A stretch of DNA of 64,000 bases from an uncultured Parabacteroides sp. (GCF_905196875.1 NZ_CAJJWO010000007.1:62001-126000); one strand, 5' to 3'. Counted from the first letter of the stretch, positions 8,547 to 18,214 are shown. The notes: generated from the sequence alone by a model not told the origin. Translations and numbers: made by a program.

Positions 8547-10268
8547 ATGTCTGAAAGAATCGTTATAGACCCTATCACCCGCATTGAAGGTCATCTGCGG
8601 GTAGAAGCAGCCATCGAAGGCGGCAAGATTAAAGATGCATTCAGTTCCGGTACGATGGTACGCGGAATAGAAAATATAGTGCGCGACCGCGACCCGCGTG
8701 ACGCCTGGGTGTTCGTGGGACGCGTTTGCGGTGTGTGTACCTCTATCCATTCGCTTTGCTCGGTGCGTGCAGTCGAACATGCGTTGGATATCACCATCCC
8801 CCCCAATGCCGAAATGGTGCGCAATATCATGGAAGCAGTGCTTTATATGCACGACCATACGGTGCACTTCTATCAGTTACACGCGCTGGATTGGGTGGAT
8901 ATCGTATCCGGCCTGAAAGCCGATCCGAAGAAAGCCGCCCTCCTTGCCCAGCAACTCTCGCCGTGGGCCAAGAACACGGAAGGCTATTTCAAAGCGACAC
9001 AAGACCGCCTGAAGAAGTTCGTTGCGAGCGGGCAACTGGGTATCTTCGCCAACGGCTACTGGGGACATCCGGCCTACAAGCTCTCGCCGGAGCAGAACCT
9101 GATCGCTACCGTACATTACCTCGAAGCCCTGGAATGGCAGAAGGAGATCGTCAAGGTACACGCCGTCTTCGGCGGAAAGAACCCGCATCCGAACTTCCTT
9201 GTCGGCGGTATGCCATGCAGCATCGACCTGAATGAGGCCAACTCAATCAATGCGGAACGCCTGGCACTGGTAAAACAAAAATTACAGGAAGGAAAAGACT
9301 TTATCGACCAGGTATATATTCCCGACCTGCTGATGATCGCCGAAGTCTATAAAGACGAATGGAGCAAAATAGGCGGCGGCGTTAGCAACTACCTATCGTA
9401 CGGAGACTTTCCCCTCCACGGATATGCCGGCATAGAAGACTTTATGAGTCCTCGTGGTATTGTTCTGGATCGCGATCTCAGCAAGGTACATCCGGTGGAT
9501 GCCAATTCATCCGAAGAAATAAAAGAATACATCTACCACTCCTGGTATAAATACACGGAAGGTGATAAAGCCGGTCTGCACCCTTACGATGGAGAGACCA
9601 ACCTGGACTATACCGGCCCGAAACCTCCTTATAAACACCTGGATGTAGAAGATAAATACAGCTGGATCAAAACCCCACGTTGGAAAGGACATGCTATGGA
9701 AGTAGGTCCGTTAGCCCGTCTGATCGTATCCTATGCTGCAGGCAAGGAACCCCAGAAATCGGCTGTCGACAATGTGTTGAAAGCACTCAATCTACCACCT
9801 GAAGCCCTCTTCTCTACCCTCGGACGCACGGCAGCCCGTGGTATCGAAACGCAGCTGGTAGCCGGATGGGCACTCGAATTCTTCGACCAACTGATGAAGA
9901 ACCTGGAAAACGGGGACTCCCGTATGGCAAACCCTGTCATGTGGGAAAACGAGAACTGGCCGAAGAAGGCACAAGGCGTCGGACTGACCGAAGCCCCTCG
10001 CGGAGCCCTCGCCCATTTCATCGTAATCGAAAACAACCGGGTGAAAAATTACCAGATGGTAGTTCCTACCACCTGGAATGCCTCGCCTAGGGATGAAAAC
10101 GGCAACTTGTCGCCCTACGAGTCAGCCTTGATCGGCACACCGATACACGATGCCAATCAGCCGCTCGAAATCCTACGGACGATTCACTCTTTCGACCCCT
10201 GCCTGGCCTGTGCCGTGCACCTGTATGACGAAGAAGGGAAGTATGTGCATCAAATGGATACGTTTTAA
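8547..10268 (+). CDS. hyaB: [NiFe] uptake hydrogenase large subunit
   Basis: The catalytic subunit, 573 residues, binds the NiFe site that splits H2. The four nickel-ligating cysteines are visible as GRVCGVCTS near residue 60 and DPCLACAVH near 550. After the final His comes a 15-residue tail (LYDEEGKYVHQMDTF) that the maturation protease removes once nickel is in place, so this is the precursor. N-terminal RIEGHLRVE and FSSGTMVRGIE are typical group 1 motifs. It starts 12 bp after the small subunit and is followed 11 bp later by the cytochrome b gene. It has no signal peptide of its own and should be exported with the small subunit. Confidence 0.97.
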   Translation: MSERIVIDPITRIEGHLRVEAAIEGGKIKDAFSSGTMVRGIENIVRDRDPRDAWVFVGRVCGVCTSIHSLCSVRAVEHALDITIPPNAEMVRNIMEAVLYMHDHTVHFYQLHALDWVDIVSGLKADPKKAALLAQQLSPWAKNTEGYFKATQDRLKKFVASGQLGIFANGYWGHPAYKLSPEQNLIATVHYLEALEWQKEIVKVHAVFGGKNPHPNFLVGGMPCSIDLNEANSINAERLALVKQKLQEGKDFIDQVYIPDLLMIAEVYKDEWSKIGGGVSNYLSYGDFPLHGYAGIEDFMSPRGIVLDRDLSKVHPVDANSSEEIKEYIYHSWYKYTEGDKAGLHPYDGETNLDYTGPKPPYKHLDVEDKYSWIKTPRWKGHAMEVGPLARLIVSYAAGKEPQKSAVDNVLKALNLPPEALFSTLGRTAARGIETQLVAGWALEFFDQLMKNLENGDSRMANPVMWENENWPKKAQGVGLTEAPRGALAHFIVIENNRVKNYQMVVPTTWNASPRDENGNLSPYESALIGTPIHDANQPLEILRTIHSFDPCLACAVHLYDEEGKYVHQMDTF

Positions 10269-10279
10269 ATAGTATTGCT

Positions 10280-11020
10280 ATGAAAAGTCGCAAGAAACGT
10301 CTTACTGAAGTATATGTATGGGAACTTCCTGTACGTATCTACCATTGGGTGAATGCCTTGTGTATCGTGATACTGTGCATCACCGGGTTTATCATTGCCG
10401 ATCCGCCAGCCATACTGAATGCGTCGGAAGCCTATTTCAGTTATTGGTTCGGTATCGTCCGCTTCATCCATTTTGTAGCGGCATTCGTATTTTTCTTCAA
10501 CTTTGTATTCCGCCTCTACTGGGGATTTGTAGGAAACCGCTTTGCCCGCTGGACAAACTTCATTCCACTAAAGAAATCACAGTGGCAGGAAGTGCTGGAA
10601 GTAATAAAGGTGGACATCCTGATGATAAAGAACAAACCGGTCGAAAGTATCGGACACAATGCATTGGCCAGCCTGATCTATTTCGGTACGTTCTGGGCCT
10701 TCCTGTTGCAAAGTATTACGGGTTTCGGACTGTATGCCAAAATGAGCCAGTCCTTCTTCCCGCAATTGTTCGCCTGGACAATCCCATTGATGGGTGGCGA
10801 CCTGATGGCCCGGCAGATCCATCACTTCCTGATGTGGTTCTTTATCCTCTTCGCGATCGTGCATATCTATCTGGTATTCTACCACGATTATATCGAACAG
10901 CGCGGTGAAACCTCCTCCATCATTGGGGGGTGGAAGTTTATCGAAGAAGATATCGCCGACAAAGAAGAGATTACGGAGACAGCCGAAACCATTACAAAGA
11001 CTGCAAAAAAACATGAATAG
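10280..11020 (+). CDS. hyaC: Ni/Fe-hydrogenase b-type cytochrome subunit
   Basis: A 246-residue membrane cytochrome that passes electrons from the hydrogenase small subunit to the quinone pool, linking H2 oxidation to fumarate or another respiratory acceptor. Four hydrophobic helices are visible (about residues 17-38, 58-80, 128-150 and 183-205). Histidines that can ligate the two hemes sit in RIYHWVNAL, IVRFIHFVAAF, QIHHFLMWF and IVHIYLVFYHDY, as in the HyaC/HupC/CybH family. The C-terminal 30 residues are polar and acid/threonine-rich. It ends in TAG and is followed by the 23-bp tandem repeats before the protease gene. Confidence 0.94.
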   Translation: MKSRKKRLTEVYVWELPVRIYHWVNALCIVILCITGFIIADPPAILNASEAYFSYWFGIVRFIHFVAAFVFFFNFVFRLYWGFVGNRFARWTNFIPLKKSQWQEVLEVIKVDILMIKNKPVESIGHNALASLIYFGTFWAFLLQSITGFGLYAKMSQSFFPQLFAWTIPLMGGDLMARQIHHFLMWFFILFAIVHIYLVFYHDYIEQRGETSSIIGGWKFIEEDIADKEEITETAETITKTAKKHE

Positions 11021-11050
11021 CTCGGCAGTATAAAATACCCGAAAAAATAA

Positions 11051-11142
11051 CACTACTGTGCTACGACCAGCAACACAGTAGTGTTACCTATATCAGCACA
11101 ATAGTGCTACTTACAATGACATAGTAGTGCTATTAACAACGA
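11051..11142 (+). repeat. Four tandem 23-bp repeats between hyaC and hyaD
   Basis: Copies begin at 11051, 11074, 11097 and 11120 with an exact 23-bp period. The last three share the 13-bp head CANARTAGTGYTA; the first is more diverged. The array ends 4 bp before the hyaD ATG. Copies one and two can fold together: 11048-11060 and 11074-11086 form a perfect 13-bp stem with a 13-nt loop. No T-run follows, so it is not a plain terminator. Its role is unknown; it could set hyaD expression relative to the structural genes. Confidence 0.85.
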
Positions 11143-11146
11143 CAAA

Positions 11147-11602
11147 ATGGAAAAGAAAACTCTTATATTAGGTGTCGGCAACTTGTTGCTAAAAGACGAA
11201 GGAGTCGGTATCCACGTGATACAGGCTCTGGAAAAAGAAACGCTTCCCGCCCACGTCACCCTGATGGATGGCGGGACGGGGGGCCTTCATCTGATCAGTT
11301 GGTTGACAGGCTACGATCATATCATCATGGTAGACGCCACCCTCGATAGTAACCCGCCGGGAACCGTCCGCTTGATCCGTCCCCAATACGCTAGTGACTA
11401 CCCTCCCTTGATGAGTGCACACGAAATCGGCCTGCGTGACATGATTGAAACCATGATCCTTACCGGCGATCTTCCCGAAGTACACTTGATCGTGGTCTCC
11501 GCCGCCAACTTGAATGAGGTAAATATGGAACTGACTCCGGAAGTAGAAGCCTCCATACCGGCGGTGATAAGGATGATTAAGAAGTTGATTATATCCGATT
11601 AA
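11147..11602 (+). CDS. hyaD: Hydrogenase maturation endopeptidase HyaD/HupD family
   Basis: This nickel-dependent protease clips the C-terminal tail from the large-subunit precursor. The 151-residue protein begins with ILGVGNLLLKDEGVGIHVI, where the GxGNxLxxDEGxG signature carries the first metal-binding acid; further ligands are in MVDATLDS (Asp) and SAHEIGLRDM (His). Length is typical (150-200). It is the last gene of the hydrogenase operon, separated from hyaC by 126 bp that hold the tandem repeats. No hyaE/hyaF or hoxO/hoxQ-type export chaperone genes are seen. Confidence 0.93.
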   Translation: MEKKTLILGVGNLLLKDEGVGIHVIQALEKETLPAHVTLMDGGTGGLHLISWLTGYDHIIMVDATLDSNPPGTVRLIRPQYASDYPPLMSAHEIGLRDMIETMILTGDLPEVHLIVVSAANLNEVNMELTPEVEASIPAVIRMIKKLIISD

Positions 11603-11638
11603 GGTTCTGACGAGCTTTGGCTGACCAATCTAAGTGTG

Positions 11639-11851
11639 TTACCATGTATGCATTTCTTTACGTAGTTCATCCGTTGAATACACTCGACCATTAGCAAAAT
11701 CGTCCTCTGCTTCTGCCAATTCTTGTTTCAGTTCATTGATAGCGGCCAGCTTCAGACTGGCTGTATCTTGCGGCAGACCATAAGAAACAGCAGGTTCGGA
11801 GACAGGTTGAGACTGTGAAGTTTCGTCTGTGTTATAAGGCTTTGTTGTCAT
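11639..11851 (-). CDS. Small antitoxin-like protein, no toxin partner nearby
   Basis: A 70-residue protein starting at the ATG at 11849-11851 (a longer frame adds ten residues). The first 35 residues are polar and low in complexity. The C-terminal half, AAINELKQELAEAEDDF then GRVYSTDELRKEM, resembles the end of RelB/ParD-like antitoxins of Bacteroidales addiction modules, where this part wraps a ParE/RelE toxin. No toxin gene adjoins it: hyaD ends 36 bp away on the other strand, and glpF lies upstream. It may be an orphan antitoxin or an unrelated small protein. The family call is tentative. Confidence 0.6.
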   Translation of the reverse strand: MTTKPYNTDETSQSQPVSEPAVSYGLPQDTASLKLAAINELKQELAEAEDDFANGRVYSTDELRKEMHTW

Positions 11852-11909
11852 ATCGATTATCTTTTTATTGGTGATGGGCAAATATAACGATTTAAGAGAA
11901 ACGCACGCA

Positions 11910-12647
11910 TTATTTCAGTACATAATACAACATAGCAGCTACCGCAGATCCTGCAATCGGTGCAATTCCTGGGATCCAGGCATATTCCCAATGACTGCTG
12001 CCCTTGTCTTTGATCGGAAGGATCGCATGCATAAAACGCGGTGCCAGATCACGAGCCGGATTAATAGCATAGCCGGTCGGCCCACCTAAAGACAGTCCGA
12101 TCACCCACACTGTAAAAGCCACCGGTATGGCCCCGACCGACCCCAAACCGATCGGCAACGTACTGTTACTATCATAAGTAAGCTCCCCGTCCGTTATATA
12201 GAAAACGACGAACATCAGGACAAACGTCCCCACCATTTCCGTCAGGAAGTTAATAACCGGATTGCTGATCTCGGCATTTGTACAAAACACGCCCAACTTT
12301 GCCGCCTGACTGTCGGTGGCATCAAAATGGTCTTTGTAAACCAGCCAGACGACCAAAGCTCCGGCCGCCGCTCCCAGGAACTGGGCCAGGACATAGACAG
12401 GAACTTCGCTCCAGGGAAAAGTTCCTCCGATAGCCAACCCTATCGAAACAGCGGGATTTAAATGAGCTCCGCTATATGGTCCGGCTACTACTACCCCAAT
12501 AAAGACACCTAATGCCCAGGCAGTGGTAATTGCCAGCCATCCGGCACCGTATCCTTTCGTCTTTGTCAGGCAAACATTCGCAACTACGCCTCCTCCCATC
12601 AGGATCAGCAGCATAGTCCCTATAAATTCCGCAAAAAATGGTGTCAT
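11910..12647 (-). CDS. glpF: Glycerol uptake facilitator, aquaglyceroporin (MIP family)
   Basis: A 245-residue inner-membrane channel for passive glycerol entry. The two half-helix motifs are present, NPAVS near residue 65 and NPARD near 200; the Asp after the second NPA motif marks the glycerol-conducting branch rather than water-only aquaporins. Six hydrophobic spans are evident, starting MTPFFAEFIGTMLLILMGGG. It lies 24 bp after glpK on the same strand, so imported glycerol would be phosphorylated at once. It is the third gene of glpD-glpK-glpF. Confidence 0.94.
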   Translation of the reverse strand: MTPFFAEFIGTMLLILMGGGVVANVCLTKTKGYGAGWLAITTAWALGVFIGVVVAGPYSGAHLNPAVSIGLAIGGTFPWSEVPVYVLAQFLGAAAGALVVWLVYKDHFDATDSQAAKLGVFCTNAEISNPVINFLTEMVGTFVLMFVVFYITDGELTYDSNSTLPIGLGSVGAIPVAFTVWVIGLSLGGPTGYAINPARDLAPRFMHAILPIKDKGSSHWEYAWIPGIAPIAGSAVAAMLYYVLK

Positions 12648-12671
12648 GGTAAGAATGAATTAAATGTAATA

Positions 12672-14183
12672 TCAGATTTCACTATCCATAGCCCAATTCA
12701 TTGTACGGCCTACTGCCTTGTGCCAATCGGTAAGCAGTGCCAGCGCTGTCTCGGGTTTCATCTTAGCCGTAAATATGGTATCCAGCGACCATTGTTCTTT
12801 CAGTTCATCCATATCTTTCCAGTAATTCACCGCCAGACCCGCCAGATAAGCAGCTCCCAGCGCAGTCGTCTCAAGTATTCTGGGACGGACCACCGGACAC
12901 TGACAGATATCGGACTGAAACTGCATCAGGAAATTATTGGCAATAGCCCCGCCATCCACACGAATTTCCTTCGGTTTGGCCTGGATATCATTCTCCATAG
13001 CCATCAGAACATCGTACACCTGATAACAGATCCCTTCCAGAGCAGCACGTGTCAGATGGGCAGCCGTCGTACCACGGGTAATACCGATAATGGCCCCGCG
13101 GGCATACTGATCCCAGTAAGGAGCACCCAGTCCGGTAAGGGCCGGTACAAAATAGACTCCACCGTTATCCGGCACCGATTTCGCCATCTGTTCCGTCACC
13201 GGAGCATTCGGGATCAACCCGATACCGTCACGCAACCATTGGATAACAGCACCACCCACAAAGACACTACCTTCAAGCGCATAAGTAACCCGATCACCCA
13301 GCTTCCAGGCAATTGTCGTCAACAGGTTATTCTGTGAGAAGACTGGTTTATCGCCGGTATTCACGATCATAAAGCAACCCGTTCCGTAGGTCGTCTTCAT
13401 CATGCCCTCTTCCAGGCAAAGCTGTCCGAATAAGGCAGCCTGCTGATCACCGGCCATTCCGGAAACAGGAATACCCGCCTTAAATATGGGAGTAGATGTT
13501 TCACAATAAACTTCACTGCTACTCTTCACCTCCGGCATCATGGAAGCCGGAATAGTAAAAAGATCCAGTAACTCCTGATCCCACTGCAATGTATTTATAT
13601 TAAAAAGCATCGTACGGGAAGCATTAGTTATATCGGTAATAAACTGACTACCGCGTGTCAGCTTCCAGATCAACCAGGAGTCGACGGTACCAAAACAAAG
13701 CTCCCCTCGTTCAGCGCGTTCACGGACACCTTTGACGTGATCCAGTATCCATTTTACTTTGGTGGCGGAGAAATAAGCATCGATCACCAGTCCGGTCTTT
13801 TGCTGTATGTAATCGGCATACCCTTCAGCCTTCAGTTCCTCGCAGTAGTCGGCCGTACGTCGATCCTGCCATACGATAGCATTGTAAACGGGGAAACCTG
13901 TTTCGCGGTCCCATACGATCGTTGTCTCCCGCTGGTTGGCAATGCCAATACAAGCAATATGCGTATCCGTCACATCAGCCTTCGCCATTGCTTCCTTGAT
14001 AGCGGTAGATTGCGTATACCATATCTCGTTCGGATCGTGCTCTACCCAACCCGGTTTAGGAAAATACTGTTGGAACGGTTTCTGGGAGAAGGTAATGATC
14101 TCTCCCTGGCGATTAAACAGAACGGCCCGGGAAGTCGTTGTTCCCTGGTCTATAGCCAGCACATATTTATGTCTGAAATTCAT
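12672..14183 (-). CDS. glpK: Glycerol kinase
   Basis: Phosphorylates glycerol to sn-glycerol 3-phosphate with ATP, trapping it in the cytoplasm. The 503-residue length matches the family. FGGY-kinase signatures are seen: the N-terminal phosphate-binding AIDQGTTTSRAVLF, glycerol-binding WVEHDPNEIW and NQRETTIVWDRETG, GTVDSWLIWKLT, and the FGGY-type C-terminal motif GLGAPYWDQYARG. It sits between glpD (36 bp upstream) and glpF (24 bp downstream). Confidence 0.97.
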   Translation of the reverse strand: MNFRHKYVLAIDQGTTTSRAVLFNRQGEIITFSQKPFQQYFPKPGWVEHDPNEIWYTQSTAIKEAMAKADVTDTHIACIGIANQRETTIVWDRETGFPVYNAIVWQDRRTADYCEELKAEGYADYIQQKTGLVIDAYFSATKVKWILDHVKGVRERAERGELCFGTVDSWLIWKLTRGSQFITDITNASRTMLFNINTLQWDQELLDLFTIPASMMPEVKSSSEVYCETSTPIFKAGIPVSGMAGDQQAALFGQLCLEEGMMKTTYGTGCFMIVNTGDKPVFSQNNLLTTIAWKLGDRVTYALEGSVFVGGAVIQWLRDGIGLIPNAPVTEQMAKSVPDNGGVYFVPALTGLGAPYWDQYARGAIIGITRGTTAAHLTRAALEGICYQVYDVLMAMENDIQAKPKEIRVDGGAIANNFLMQFQSDICQCPVVRPRILETTALGAAYLAGLAVNYWKDMDELKEQWSLDTIFTAKMKPETALALLTDWHKAVGRTMNWAMDSEI

Positions 14184-14219
14184 ATTGTTCCTTTCTGTTA
14201 GTTCATTATCTTTTTTTTG

Positions 14220-15782
14220 TTAATCCAATATATAATGAGTTGCTATACGATTGAACTCTTCCAATTGCCCGGCTCTCCAGGAGGCATCTTTACCTCTTTC
14301 TTCCGCCAGGATCGAGGCTACCTTCGGAGCCATGACCATCGCTGCACGGGCATCCATAAACAGGATACGCAAACGGCGGGCCAATACATCTTCCAACGTA
14401 CGGGGCATCTCGTTACGGATAATCCAGGTAACTTCCCCTCGGGTATAAGCGTATCCGGGATGCAACTTCTCACCCATTTCCGGAGCTGAAACTACCAGTT
14501 GCCTGATCGCATCGGCATCCGTACCATAGATATATAAAGGATCGGAGTAATCGGGAGTGGTTCCGGAACCATGAACGGGGTACGTTTCGGTTATACAATC
14601 CCGTGTAGGCACATGCATATAACGAATGGCATAGTCAAGTGTATCCTGTGCCATCTTCCGGTAGGTAGTCCACTTCCCTCCGATTATAGTTATTAAACCC
14701 GATTTCTCACGGATAAGTTTATGGCTACGCGAAATCTCCTTCGTTTTTTTCTCTTCGTTGCGGGGAGCCGCTAAGGGACGGAGACCGGCAAATACCGATA
14801 AAACATCACTTCGCTGCGGGGCACGATTCAGGTAATTGGCAGCCGTGTCGAGGATAAACCTAACTTCTTCTTCAAGCGCCACCGGTTCGACACTCGACTC
14901 CTTCATCAATGTATCGGTCGTACCCACCACGACCTTATCGTGCCAGGGTACGGCAAACAGAACACGTCCGTCGGATGTTTTAGGGATCATCACAGCACAA
15001 TCGCTGTCTAGAAAAGAGGCATCCAATACCAGGTGAACACCCTGGCTGGGACGAACAGTCGGATATTTACCCGGTTTATCCATCTGTAATATCTCATCTG
15101 CAAAAACCCCCGTAGCATTAATAACCGAATGTGCCTTCACCTGATAGGTATCACCCGTTTCCTCATCGCGAACAATGACACCGGCCACCTTCTTCTTTTC
15201 TTTCAGCAGACCGACTACATTCATATAATTCAATACACAAGCCCCCGCCTCCACAGCGGTTTGTGCCATATTAATAGCTAAACGAGAGTCGTCAAACTGC
15301 CCATCGTGGTAAAGCACACCGGCCGTCATGCCCTTTCGTCGAAGCATCGGTATGGTTTTTATCGCTCGTTTGGGACCGATACAAACCGAGCGCCCCAGAC
15401 TAAGTTTCCGGGCCATCAAGTCATACAGGATCAGGCCGACCGTATAAAAAGGCCCTTCCCACCAACGATAACAAGGAATCAGAAATAACTGGTCTTTCAC
15501 CAGATGAGAGGCATTACGGCGAAGCAGGCCACGCTCATGAAGAGCTTCGAGAACCAGCGACACATCCCCCTGTGCCAGATAACGAACTCCTCCATGCACC
15601 AGCTTCGTACTCCGGCTGGAGGTTCCTTTCGTAAAATCCGAACGTTCGAACAAGGCCACGCTATACCCGCGGGTTGCCGCATCGAGCGCTATTCCCAGAC
15701 CTGTCGCTCCGCCGCCTATCACGACGAAGTCGAATACTTTTTGCCGGTCATCCAGCAGGGAGATAACTGATTCTCGTTCCAT
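14220..15782 (-). CDS. glpD: FAD-dependent glycerol-3-phosphate dehydrogenase
   Basis: Oxidises glycerol 3-phosphate to dihydroxyacetone phosphate and passes electrons to quinone. The 520-residue protein has the FAD-binding dinucleotide motif GGGATGLGIALDAATRG near residue 23, TSSRSTKLVHGGVRYL, and the C-terminal GlpA/GlpD cap domain. It is peripheral to the inner membrane in known members. It is first in glpD-glpK-glpF, and a perfect inverted repeat separates it from the penicillin-binding protein gene upstream, so the promoter should lie just before it. Confidence 0.95.
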   Translation of the reverse strand: MERESVISLLDDRQKVFDFVVIGGGATGLGIALDAATRGYSVALFERSDFTKGTSSRSTKLVHGGVRYLAQGDVSLVLEALHERGLLRRNASHLVKDQLFLIPCYRWWEGPFYTVGLILYDLMARKLSLGRSVCIGPKRAIKTIPMLRRKGMTAGVLYHDGQFDDSRLAINMAQTAVEAGACVLNYMNVVGLLKEKKKVAGVIVRDEETGDTYQVKAHSVINATGVFADEILQMDKPGKYPTVRPSQGVHLVLDASFLDSDCAVMIPKTSDGRVLFAVPWHDKVVVGTTDTLMKESSVEPVALEEEVRFILDTAANYLNRAPQRSDVLSVFAGLRPLAAPRNEEKKTKEISRSHKLIREKSGLITIIGGKWTTYRKMAQDTLDYAIRYMHVPTRDCITETYPVHGSGTTPDYSDPLYIYGTDADAIRQLVVSAPEMGEKLHPGYAYTRGEVTWIIRNEMPRTLEDVLARRLRILFMDARAAMVMAPKVASILAEERGKDASWRAGQLEEFNRIATHYILD

Positions 15783-15804
15783 AATACCCTAAATAAAATA
15801 TTAA

Positions 15805-15842
15805 CTCCCACAAATCTAACAAATTATTTAGATTTGTGGGAG
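15805..15842 (-). terminator. Hairpin between the PBP gene and the glp operon
   Basis: Perfect 15-bp inverted repeat (15805-15819 and 15828-15842, arm CTCCCACAAATCTAA) with an 8-nt loop. On the minus strand the stem is followed by an A/T-rich stretch beginning TTAATATTTTATTT. It lies 26 bp after the end of the penicillin-binding protein gene and before glpD, as expected of a terminator for the former. Confidence 0.72.
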
Positions 15843-15868
15843 CCGGGTATGTTAATTAACCTAGTCTG

Positions 15869-18214
15869 TTATTCGAACATCTTGTCGATACCTCCGACAT
15901 CGGTCGGGATATGCCTCCGCTCTTCCTCCGTCGTTGTTTTGCAAGGATTTGCATATTGTTCCGGGACATCGAAATCGTCATCCTCCGAATAGCCGAGAGT
16001 CTTGTCGGCATACACTTTCTGCATGAATAAGCCGTAGATAGGCAAAGCCATACTGGCTCCCTGCCCTTCCTGCAGACGGTCGAAGTGGATCGAACGATCC
16101 TCGCCTCCTACCCAACAACCGGACACCAGACTCGGTGTGAATCCCATAAACCATCCGTCGGAGTTATTCTGTGTCGTACCTGTCTTACCTCCCATAGGCG
16201 CCTTTATACCATACCGGAAACGAACACGTCCGCCGGTTCCGCCGTCGATAACACTCCGCAGCATATACAGCATCTTATAGGAAGCATCTTCCGGCAAAAC
16301 TTCATTCATTTGCGAATTAAAGCTGGCTATCGTATTTCCATACGAATCTTCGATACGGGTTACATAAAGCGGCTCGACACGGATACCTTTATTGGCAAAC
16401 ACCGTATAAGCAGCCACCATTTCGCCCACCGACACATCTGGCGTACCGAGCGATACGGAAATAACAGGATCGATATTCCCTTTCAACCCGAATGAATGCA
16501 ATAAACGGACAAAGGTATAAGGAGAAAGCTGCTTCATCAGATAAGCAGTCACCCAGTTTGACGAGTTCTGCAATCCCCACTGGATAGTCACCATTTCACC
16601 TACCCGCTTGGCTCCCGCATTACGCGGCGACCAAAGGATACCGTTTTCATCGGTCAGTTGTTGTTGCACATGAAGCATTTCCTCGCAAGGGCTGATACCT
16701 TCGATCATTGCCAACGAATAAAGGAACGGCTTGATGGTCGAACCTACCTGACGACGTCCGCCATTGATCATGTCGTACTGGAAATCATTATAATCGATAC
16801 CTCCAACATAAGCTTTCACATGCCCCGTACGCGGGTCCATCGACATAAAGGCTGTGCGCAGGAAACTCTTATGATAACGAATGGAATCCCACGGCGACAT
16901 AATGGTATCGATCGGACCGTTCCAACTAAACACGCGCATTTCAACCGGTTTCTGGAACTCTTTACGCATATCGGCTTCGTTCATTCCACTACTCTTCATG
17001 CTACGATAACGGTCAGTCTGGTGCATCGCACGCATAATCATCGTATCCACCTGTCCGACCGACACATCGCGTGAGAACGGGGCATAACTACGTCCCTTCT
17101 TCTCACGGAAGAAAGCGGGTTGTAATTCTTTTCCGACATGTTCGCGAACGGCATCTTCGGCATACTTCTGCATACGCGAGTCGATAGTCGTATATATTTT
17201 CAGACCGTCGGTATAAAGGTTGTAGAACTCACCATCGGCTTTCTTATTCTTATTACACCAACCGTACAGAGGATTGGTTTCCCACGCCAGCGAATCTTCA
17301 GAGAACTTCTGACCTTGCCAGGAGGCATAACGTTTACGGTCCGGTTTCTTAGCCGTCAGCGTCAGGCGAAGATATTCACGAAAATAGGGAGCCAAGCCTT
17401 CCTTATGGTCCATACGGCTGAAACGGACAGTCAGCGGCAACGCTTTCAGCGAGTCGCAATCGGCACGGGAGATATAACCGGCCTTCTGCATCTGTTCGAG
17501 CACCGTATTACGACGGCCACGGGTACGTTCATTCTGGCGTACCGGGTTAAAGTAAGAAGGGTTCTTACACATTCCCACCAGCGTGGCGGCTTCTTCTATC
17601 TTCAAATTCTTGGGAGTCGTACCGAAATAAACACGGGCAGCCGATTGGATACCTACAGCATTATACAGGAAATCGAACTTATTCAGATACATGTTAATGA
17701 TCTCCTCCTTGGTATAATAACGTTCCAACTGGGCGGCAATCACCCACTCGATCGGCTTCTGGAAAAGACGTTCCATAAAATTATCAGCACTTGGCGAGAA
17801 CAACTGTTTAGCCAGCTGCTGGGTAATGGTACTACCTCCGCCCCCGCTTTTCTGCATCAGGATACCACGCTTAACGACAGCGCGGAACAACCCCTGCGCA
17901 TCGATACCGCTATGCTCGGCAAAGCGGATATCTTCGGTTGCGATCAGTGCCTTCACCAAATCAGGTGAAAGGTCTTCGTAGTTCACGAATATACGGTTGT
18001 CCTTACTATGTGCATAACTTCCCAATGTCTTTCCATCTGCAGAAATGATTTGGGATGCATATTTGTCGATAGGATTTTCGAGCTGTTCCACCGGCGGCAT
18101 ATACCCGATAGAGCCATTCGCTATTGCGGTAAAAATCAGAAATACAGTTCCTACTGCTGCCGCAAACAGTACCCAGAATGTAATTATAATGCCTTTTGTT
18201 ACTTTTGAAGCCAT
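15869..18214 (-). CDS. Class A penicillin-binding protein 1A (transglycosylase/transpeptidase)
   Basis: Bifunctional cell-wall synthase: it polymerises lipid II and cross-links peptides at the outer face of the inner membrane. The 781-residue protein has an N-terminal membrane anchor (about 10-32). The GT51 domain shows ATEDIRFAEHSGID with catalytic Glu near residue 93, GGSTITQQLAKQLF, and KEEIINMYLNKFDF. The transpeptidase domain has the active-site GSTIKPF (SxxK, about 492), the SSN motif (SSNWVTAYL) and GKTGTT near 685. All catalytic motifs are intact. It has its own terminator-like hairpin downstream. Confidence 0.95.
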   Translation of the reverse strand: MASKVTKGIIITFWVLFAAAVGTVFLIFTAIANGSIGYMPPVEQLENPIDKYASQIISADGKTLGSYAHSKDNRIFVNYEDLSPDLVKALIATEDIRFAEHSGIDAQGLFRAVVKRGILMQKSGGGGSTITQQLAKQLFSPSADNFMERLFQKPIEWVIAAQLERYYTKEEIINMYLNKFDFLYNAVGIQSAARVYFGTTPKNLKIEEAATLVGMCKNPSYFNPVRQNERTRGRRNTVLEQMQKAGYISRADCDSLKALPLTVRFSRMDHKEGLAPYFREYLRLTLTAKKPDRKRYASWQGQKFSEDSLAWETNPLYGWCNKNKKADGEFYNLYTDGLKIYTTIDSRMQKYAEDAVREHVGKELQPAFFREKKGRSYAPFSRDVSVGQVDTMIMRAMHQTDRYRSMKSSGMNEADMRKEFQKPVEMRVFSWNGPIDTIMSPWDSIRYHKSFLRTAFMSMDPRTGHVKAYVGGIDYNDFQYDMINGGRRQVGSTIKPFLYSLAMIEGISPCEEMLHVQQQLTDENGILWSPRNAGAKRVGEMVTIQWGLQNSSNWVTAYLMKQLSPYTFVRLLHSFGLKGNIDPVISVSLGTPDVSVGEMVAAYTVFANKGIRVEPLYVTRIEDSYGNTIASFNSQMNEVLPEDASYKMLYMLRSVIDGGTGGRVRFRYGIKAPMGGKTGTTQNNSDGWFMGFTPSLVSGCWVGGEDRSIHFDRLQEGQGASMALPIYGLFMQKVYADKTLGYSEDDDFDVPEQYANPCKTTTEEERRHIPTDVGGIDKMFE

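Noticed and set aside
11048..11142. CRISPR-like array
   Set aside because: The 23-bp units are contiguous, with no unique spacers and no cas genes in the window.
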